Assembly: GCA_024409235.1 (NCBI GenBank)
Contig: JAKSUA010000016.1
Coordinates: forward strand, 1-46,353
Direction of reading: 5' to 3'
Length of the DNA: 46,353 nucleotides
Origin: Bacteroidales bacterium
GTDB lineage: Bacteria; Bacteroidota; Bacteroidia; Bacteroidales; UBA1715
Notes under the pieces: model-generated
Databases searched by the model: none
What the model was told of the DNA's origin: nothing
Seen by the model: only the letters and a program-made list of their open reading frames with translations
Shown: piece by piece, positions 41,148 through 46,353 of the stretch
Layout: the number at the start of each line of letters is the position of its first letter
Position numbering within the stretch: the stretch's first letter is position 1
Translations under genes and position numbers: made by a program

Positions 41148-41705
41148 CTATTCTACAAAGGCACAGCCATATTTTTCTATAACATCTATCATATTTTGTT
41201 TTTTACCTTCAGACACATTCTTTCGCAATGTATACGATTCGTCAAAACAATTTTCCAGATGCATTTTATTTTTTATTTTTTTATAATAGTCTTCAACTGT
41301 ACAAATGACCTTGACTGGATTTCCTGCAGCAACTACTCCTTGAGGAATATCTTTTGTAACAACACTACCAGCACCTATAATTGCGCCTTTACCAATTGAA
41401 ATTCCAGGGAGAATAATAGAACCTGCTCCTACAAAAACATCATCTGCTATTTTAATATATCCTAATTTGGTATATCCTAGTTCTCGTTTAGTACTTGCAT
41501 CATGAGCTAAAACATGAACACGAGGTGCCAACGTAACATTACAACCTATTTCTATCAGCCAATAATGTGAATAATCTATAATTACATCAGACTGAAACTT
41601 ACAGTTATCGCCTATCCTTACTCCCATTTTCCTATATTTTGACACCTCATCAATAGGGAAAAAGAATCGATATATCTTTGACAACAACAATCTATACTTA
41701 TTCAT
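41148..41705 (-). CDS. Hexapeptide-repeat O-acetyltransferase
   Basis: This 185-residue protein (ATG 41705, MNKYRLLLSKIYRFF; an ATG five codons earlier is an alternative) has left-handed beta-helix repeats from about 30 to 135, including VFVGAGSIILPGISIGKGAI, split here by the usual loop, and then IGAGSVVTKDIPQGVVAAGNPVKVI. That end marks the WcaF/maltose acetyltransferase-type family with acetyl-CoA as donor. It overlaps the previous GT2 gene by 8 bp. It likely acetylates a sugar of the glycan. Confidence 0.88.
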   Translation of the reverse strand: MNKYRLLLSKIYRFFFPIDEVSKYRKMGVRIGDNCKFQSDVIIDYSHYWLIEIGCNVTLAPRVHVLAHDASTKRELGYTKLGYIKIADDVFVGAGSIILPGISIGKGAIIGAGSVVTKDIPQGVVAAGNPVKVICTVEDYYKKIKNKMHLENCFDESYTLRKNVSEGKKQNMIDVIEKYGCAFVE

Positions 41706-42597
41706 AAGCAAGCAGTTCACGTAATTTTTGCTTTCTAAAGATACAAGAAAACAAAATATTACACTTGTATTTTGTATTTTTTTGTATCGGTTTTATAATA
41801 ATCGAACGCAACAGATATAGCAAGCCTTTTATTTTGCCTTCTAAAATATAATTCTTTGACGCATTAAATAAAACAGCAGATTTCAACCATCGTTTCATTT
41901 TTGAAGAAACTTTATTAGCTGGATGATTTCCAGAAAACATTATTTGCAAAGTCTGTAATTGTTTTTCACTTGCTCTTGAGCCTTGTGCTACCGATCTTCC
42001 TTCATGTTCAAATTCCACAATTGTTGCCTGATTTGGTAAATACACTAATGGAAATTCATCCGTTATACGAAATAACAATTCCATATCCTCTCCAATTGTT
42101 ATTTGAGGATTAAACTGATGTTTTCGTAATATCGGTGTTGCGCAACAAATTTGAGGAGTTGCTATTATCTCCTGTATAAGTTCATCTTTATTAATAGGGA
42201 ATCCAAATTCTTTGCCTCCTTTTATTACGGAAGAGGTATTTGCTTCATTACGATATTCTATATCAGTATAATAACAAGATTTTGTCGTAATGGTATCTGC
42301 TAACAATTGTAATCTGTGAGAAAGCATTAGGTTATCACTATCCATAAAACATACATAATCTCCATTAGCATGATTTATACCATTATTCCGAGCAGAACTT
42401 CGTTCGGCATTTTGCTGATAGATATATCGAATACGAGGATCTTTGTATCGCAAGACAACATCTTTTGTATTATCCGTACTACCATCATCCACAATAATTA
42501 ATTCCCAATCAGTACAGGTTTGTGTTAATACTGATTCTATTGCTTTGGTCAAAAATGAAGCACGATTAAATGTAGGAATTATTATAGAGAATTTCAT
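41698..42597 (-). CDS. GT2-family glycosyltransferase
   Basis: This 299-residue GT-A enzyme opens with FSIIIPTFNRASFLTKAIES, has IIVDDGSTDNTKDVV, and the DxD-like motif in CFMDSDNLMLSHRL. QNAERSSARNNGINHA is also typical. The acceptor and donor sugars cannot be read. Its start overlaps the GT61 stop by 4 bp. Confidence 0.9.
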   Translation of the reverse strand: MKFSIIIPTFNRASFLTKAIESVLTQTCTDWELIIVDDGSTDNTKDVVLRYKDPRIRYIYQQNAERSSARNNGINHANGDYVCFMDSDNLMLSHRLQLLADTITTKSCYYTDIEYRNEANTSSVIKGGKEFGFPINKDELIQEIIATPQICCATPILRKHQFNPQITIGEDMELLFRITDEFPLVYLPNQATIVEFEHEGRSVAQGSRASEKQLQTLQIMFSGNHPANKVSSKMKRWLKSAVLFNASKNYILEGKIKGLLYLLRSIIIKPIQKNTKYKCNILFSCIFRKQKLRELLAYE

Positions 42598-43652
42598 GTA
42601 TTCAACATTTGTTTTATATGAGACTCCAATACGAATAAATCTACGAATAAATCATTACGAATAATTATAGAATCATCCTTATTTCCTACCAATTTGTTGA
42701 ACATACAACGATACTGTATTCCCATTGTTTCACAAGCAGTCCAATATGGAAATCTATATGCCGAAGATGATTTATATTCGTGCAAAAGTTCCAAAACATG
42801 AGTGTTCCTTTTGGCAAAAACAACATTTGCCATACCCGCACCATGTATTTGAACAACACATTCAGCCGATTGCATTTGTGCAACTTGCTCCCAAAAGGTC
42901 ATATCATCAAAATCAATTACCGTAAATCCATATTTCGCCACAAGATTTATCACCTCTTGTTCGTTAGCAATTTTTCGATATTTTGCTTTTTTACGAGTAA
43001 CGAATATTCGTTTGGGATATGTTTTATTTTTTATTCCATCAGGAATTTTACCTACAAAATAGTTACTCACCATTTGTAGTTCTTCGCCATTAAAGCACGC
43101 TGTAAATGGTCTAACCTCAGGAAGTAGTAGAGTTTTTACTTGTACATGAACTCCTACGGGTATTTTCTCATATTTCAAATTAGGGAATGCTTGTAATGTT
43201 TGCTGCACATAAGCAATACTATCCCATTCTTCGGGGTACAACAAAGTAAAATTCTTACCAGTTTTTTGCAGCATCAATAGTCTAACCAAGGCTGCTGTTA
43301 TCCAAAATGAATAATTAAACCATTTTGTATGTATTAAAGCATACGTAGTGTTTTCGTTGAGATTTATTTTTTTTAGGCTTTTGCCGTAAGTACTAACAAG
43401 ATACTGTTCTAAAACAAGGCGGTAGTATTTTAAACCAAACGATTTGTCGTAGTTAGTGCAAATATTAAAAGCTGAATAAGGAAGCAAATGATAGTTTTTT
43501 AGGCATAAGCCCTCATGCGATACAAAAACATTTCTATACTCCTTTACATATAATTTAGGACATAAATACGACGATTTCTTTATATATAAATTCTTGTATC
43601 TGCTATCTATATCAATGGGCAACTCAATTTGTATTTTTTGTTTTTTTCTCAT
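42594..43652 (-). CDS. GT61 (DUF563) family glycosyltransferase
   Basis: This 352-residue protein matches GT61, seen in KRIFVTRKKAKYRKIANE (about residue 215), the later EQVAQMQSAECVVQIHGAGM, and NVVFAKRNTHVLEL. GT61 members add xylose, GlcNAc or other sugars in plants and animals and are also found in bacterial polysaccharide loci. There is no signal peptide. It overlaps both adjacent genes by 4 bp. Confidence 0.85.
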   Translation of the reverse strand: MRKKQKIQIELPIDIDSRYKNLYIKKSSYLCPKLYVKEYRNVFVSHEGLCLKNYHLLPYSAFNICTNYDKSFGLKYYRLVLEQYLVSTYGKSLKKINLNENTTYALIHTKWFNYSFWITAALVRLLMLQKTGKNFTLLYPEEWDSIAYVQQTLQAFPNLKYEKIPVGVHVQVKTLLLPEVRPFTACFNGEELQMVSNYFVGKIPDGIKNKTYPKRIFVTRKKAKYRKIANEQEVINLVAKYGFTVIDFDDMTFWEQVAQMQSAECVVQIHGAGMANVVFAKRNTHVLELLHEYKSSSAYRFPYWTACETMGIQYRCMFNKLVGNKDDSIIIRNDLFVDLFVLESHIKQMLNT

Positions 43653-44587
43653 CTATTGCCTCCTTGTTTTATTCGTTGTAGCAAATATCCAAACAAAGGG
43701 GCAGAATACAAACAACTAACAAAAACAATCTTGTTTGTTTTGCCATTGTATCCTGATGGGCAAAGCAAAACCGATAAAATACCATTTTTTAGAGTTGCCC
43801 ATTTTTGCTTATTAGCAAAAGCTTTTTCCATCAAATGAAAGTAACATTGGCTTAAAAGTCTATTTGTTTCTTTTTTAGGCAACAATCCTCTCAATTCTTC
43901 TTTTTGAAATATACGTTTGAAATAAAATAATTCCTTTTCGGCTTTTGCATTATCGCTGTGAGTAAAACTATCGCTGGCAGCAACATATATAGTTGTACGT
44001 TCGTGTATTTGGAAAATTGGAAACTGATTTACTGAAATGCGCAAAAGCAAATCCATATCTTCAGCAATAACAATATTCTCGTCAAATTGAATTTTTTGCA
44101 AAATATCTCTATGTATTGCCCACCGTTGAGGATTGGGCGTGTATCGCAAAAAGTATGGCAGCCGGTTGCTATATTCAAAGTCTGGGCAGTAACGTTCGTT
44201 TCTTTCTCCTGATTCCGATTCATCCCAAGCGTTGGTAAAGAATAAGGCCTTTGGAGTAGCTTTACTAACAATAAAATTGTACAAAATCTGCAAGTGATTT
44301 GGCAAATGATAATCGTCACTATCAAGAAAACAAATGTATAATCCTTTAGCTACAGCAATGCCCTTGTTTCTTGTTACGCAACGTTCACAATTATTTTCGT
44401 TTTTGATAACAACCTTGTTAGGCAAAGCGTATTCAATAGCTACTTGATATGAGTTGTCGGTTGAAGCATCATCAACAATAATAGTTTCAAAATCCTGAAA
44501 GGTTTGGTTTTTCAAAGACTCTAAAACGTACGGCAACCGATTGGCTCGATTATATACGGGGATTATTATGGAGAAAAAAGGGGACAT
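43649..44587 (-). CDS. GT2-family glycosyltransferase
   Basis: This 312-residue GT-A enzyme has FFSIIIPVYNRANRLPYVLE, IIVDDASTDNSYQVA and CFLDSDDYHLPNHL, then VIAEDMDLLLRI. It is a typical polysaccharide-locus member; donor and acceptor unknown. It lies 1 bp upstream-to-downstream from the next GT2 gene (44588) and overlaps GT61 by 4 bp. Confidence 0.9.
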   Translation of the reverse strand: MSPFFSIIIPVYNRANRLPYVLESLKNQTFQDFETIIVDDASTDNSYQVAIEYALPNKVVIKNENNCERCVTRNKGIAVAKGLYICFLDSDDYHLPNHLQILYNFIVSKATPKALFFTNAWDESESGERNERYCPDFEYSNRLPYFLRYTPNPQRWAIHRDILQKIQFDENIVIAEDMDLLLRISVNQFPIFQIHERTTIYVAASDSFTHSDNAKAEKELFYFKRIFQKEELRGLLPKKETNRLLSQCYFHLMEKAFANKQKWATLKNGILSVLLCPSGYNGKTNKIVFVSCLYSAPLFGYLLQRIKQGGNR

Positions 44588-45487
44588 TTATAATAGATTA
44601 CACTCCTTTAATATCCATTTACATCTTCTCATATTATCCATATTACCTATCCATAATGAATAAAAAGAGATTATGCAAAAATCCCAAAAGAGATTTGCAT
44701 ATTTTTTTTCTTTCGCATAATATTCATATCTCCAAACCATCCATTTCCCAATTATATTTGCAAGTCCTTTTCTATCGATTCCTTTCATATGCCAAAAACA
44801 AGCCTTCCTAGCAACTATTGAACGCGTATAATTTTCAATAAAAGAATTTCCACTCCATAAACCTCCATCATGTATTCTATACACAGCTCCACAAAAATCT
44901 AAATATCTTGTTTTCCCAAAACGAGACAACGACATCCAAATCACAATATCTAATGACATACATTTAGAAGGTATAATTTCATCTATATTACGAAAAACAA
45001 CGGTCTGGGTAGGAATGAAAAAATCAATAATTTCATTTTTTTCAAAAACATCTTTAATTGGTTTTACAGACTCTTTTTGTAAAACATTATTTCTTAATAC
45101 ATCTCTATCATGATAACATAAAGAAAAATCAGGATTCTCCTCCAAAAAATCCACCTGCTTTTGCAATTTTAAAGGATCAGTCCAGTAATCATCACCTTCA
45201 CACATTGCAATATATTTACCGCAAACTCTTGGGAATTGGTATACACCGCAAATATCTACACCTTTTGAATACTGGTTTTCAGTCTGATATATAGGTTTAA
45301 AAATATCTGGATATTTTTCAGTGTATTCCCGAATTATATCAGCAGAATGATCTGTTGATGCGTCATCGTGAACCAACACTTCTATAGGAAATGTTGTTTT
45401 CTGCATTACAAAGCCTTCGAAACATTCCCGAAGAAATGGTTCATGATTATAGACTAAGCAACAAACAGAAACTAATGGAGTATCCAT
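44588..45487 (-). CDS. GT2-family glycosyltransferase
   Basis: This 299-residue enzyme opens with LVSVCCLVYNHEPFLRECFE, then VLVHDDASTDHSADII and the metal-binding MCEGDDYWTDPLKLQKQ, a signature of one GT2 subgroup common in O-antigen loci. It is the first gene of the minus-strand operon in this window. A 64-bp gap separates it from rsmE; no exact TAnnTTTG box was found there, so the promoter position is unclear. Confidence 0.9.
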   Translation of the reverse strand: MDTPLVSVCCLVYNHEPFLRECFEGFVMQKTTFPIEVLVHDDASTDHSADIIREYTEKYPDIFKPIYQTENQYSKGVDICGVYQFPRVCGKYIAMCEGDDYWTDPLKLQKQVDFLEENPDFSLCYHDRDVLRNNVLQKESVKPIKDVFEKNEIIDFFIPTQTVVFRNIDEIIPSKCMSLDIVIWMSLSRFGKTRYLDFCGAVYRIHDGGLWSGNSFIENYTRSIVARKACFWHMKGIDRKGLANIIGKWMVWRYEYYAKEKKYANLFWDFCIISFYSLWIGNMDNMRRCKWILKECNLL

Positions 45488-45551
45488 ATCATTTACATTT
45501 TCGTAAACTTACAATTTTTATCGATACTACAAGCTTTTTCCAGTAATATTC

Positions 45552-46253
45552 TCACTGATTCATCAGCTCAACTGTATGTACAGCGGCGATTGCTGCTGTT
45601 TCTGTGCGTAATCGGCTTTCTCCAAGTGATACCGGAATCCAATTGTTTTGTATTGCCAATTCTATTTCAGTAATTGAGAAATCTCCTTCCGGCCCAATTA
45701 GAATAGTTATCTCCTTTCCTGGTTCAACTTCATTTCTTAATAATATTTTCTCTAAATCCTCGCAGTGTGCAATACATTTCTTTCCTGAAAAATCAGACGT
45801 TATCACTTTGTCCACTTCTATCATCTCCGATAACTTGGGCATATATGCTTTGTAGGACTGCTTCATTGCCGATAGCACAATACGTTCTACCCTATCTAAT
45901 TTCAATATCTTTCGTTCCGAATTCTCTGAACAAACAGGAATAATCTCATCTACCCCAATTTCTACAGCTTTTTCTACAAAAAATTCAAAACGATCTATGT
46001 TTTTTGTCGGTGCAACGCACATCCGGAGATAATAATCATGTTTACCAAAATGTTCTGTCTTCTGCAATATAGAGCAAACACAATCTCGTTTTCCAATAGA
46101 ATCTATTCTAACCAAATATAAATTACCGTTACCATCGATAACATGAATATTATCGCCAACAGTTTTTCTCAAAACTTTGGTGCAATGTTTTGCTTCATCT
46201 TCATTCAAGATAATTGAATGTTCGTCGATTTCCGTTGAAAAAAATAAATTCAT
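45552..46253 (-). CDS. rsmE: 16S rRNA (uracil-1498-N3)-methyltransferase
   Basis: This 233-residue SPOUT-class methyltransferase shows the N-terminal PUA-like domain (about 1-70; ILNEDEAKHCTKVLRK) and the knot motifs near the C-terminus: ILIGPEGDFS and SLGESRLRTETAA. Length is usual for RsmE. It methylates U1498 in 16S rRNA. It follows tRNA-Lys and its terminator on the same strand. Confidence 0.95.
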   Translation of the reverse strand: MNLFFSTEIDEHSIILNEDEAKHCTKVLRKTVGDNIHVIDGNGNLYLVRIDSIGKRDCVCSILQKTEHFGKHDYYLRMCVAPTKNIDRFEFFVEKAVEIGVDEIIPVCSENSERKILKLDRVERIVLSAMKQSYKAYMPKLSEMIEVDKVITSDFSGKKCIAHCEDLEKILLRNEVEPGKEITILIGPEGDFSITEIELAIQNNWIPVSLGESRLRTETAAIAAVHTVELMNQ

Positions 46254-46270
46254 TACTGTAAATATAAAAA

Positions 46271-46296
46271 AAGAGGAAGACTTTCATCTTCCTCTT
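46271..46296 (-). terminator. Rho-independent terminator after tRNA-Lys
   Basis: Ten-base perfect arms AAGAGGAAGA (46271-46280) and TCTTCCTCTT (46287-46296) flank a 6-nt loop. On the minus strand the hairpin is followed by a T-run, so it terminates the tRNA transcript before rsmE. Confidence 0.85.
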
Positions 46297-46299
46297 CCG

Positions 46300-46353
46300 T
46301 GATCCAGATGGGGCTCGAACCCATGACCCCATCCTTAAAAGGGATGTGCTCTA
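46300..46353 (-). tRNA. tRNA-Lys (UUU), truncated by the window edge
   Basis: The minus strand gives the D-arm end, the anticodon stem CATCC/GGATG with loop CTTTTAA (anticodon TTT), a variable region, the T-arm ATGGG-TTCGAGC-CCCAT, and the acceptor half CTGGATC plus discriminator A at 46300. No CCA is encoded. The 5' acceptor strand lies beyond the window. Confidence 0.93.

Overview
The window reads as a chromosomal segment from an AT-rich member of the Bacteroidota, most likely Bacteroidales. Supporting signs are the recurrent TAnnTTTG -7 promoter box just upstream of start codons; families largely restricted to this phylum (PorD/DUF4835, DUF3822, DUF4301); LytTR-type signalling; weak Shine-Dalgarno usage; and a tRNA without an encoded CCA. 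All calls come from reading the sequence and from remembered family motifs; no database search was run.

Left part (1-12 kb). An MBL-fold hydrolase and a PAP2 phosphatase lie on the minus strand. A plus-strand pair follows: a PchB/chorismate-mutase-like protein and a DRE-TIM (HMGL-like) aldolase. A long minus-strand run holds a type II fatty-acid synthesis set, transcribed fabF-fabZ-fabG-fabI-fabD, then a LytTR-family sensor kinase and response regulator only 20 bp downstream. Upstream of fabF is a fatty acid-CoA/ACP ligase-like AMP-binding enzyme, then a lipoprotein with an internal duplication.

Middle part (12-26.8 kb). This is mostly housekeeping: alaS divergent from an M23 peptidase gene, class II fructose-bisphosphate aldolase, an acyl carrier protein with an LpxL-like acyltransferase, porD-recN, a three-gene operon (membrane protein, DUF3822, rsmD), a RecD-like helicase, and an operon of DUF4301 with a ComA-type phosphosulfolactate synthase. 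DUF4301 shows motifs that look like a UDP-sugar pyrophosphorylase.

Right part (26.8-45.5 kb). This is a surface-polysaccharide (O-antigen or A-LPS type) locus. It opens with wbpE-wbpD-wbpB-like genes for a 2,3-diacetamido-2,3-dideoxy-uronic acid nucleotide sugar and a glycosyltransferase. Two non-polysaccharide genes interrupt the locus: an archaeal-type AAA ATPase preceded by three 14-bp iterons, and an AlbA_2/Schlafen-like regulator with six perfect 12-bp coding repeats and operator-like palindromes. A minus-strand operon, many of whose junctions are 4-bp ATGA overlaps, then encodes glycosyltransferases (GT2, GT4, GT61), O-acetyltransferases, UDP-galactopyranose mutase, and a GtrA + DPM/GtrB-like + large membrane protein trio that resembles a three-component O-antigen-modification module. 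No clear Wzx flippase or ABC exporter is seen. The window ends with rsmE and a truncated tRNA-Lys(UUU).

Functional links: PorD (type IX secretion) and the WbpE/PorR-like pathway occur in one window, consistent with an organism that anchors secreted proteins to an A-LPS-like glycan. No CRISPR array, complete prophage, or transposase was seen.
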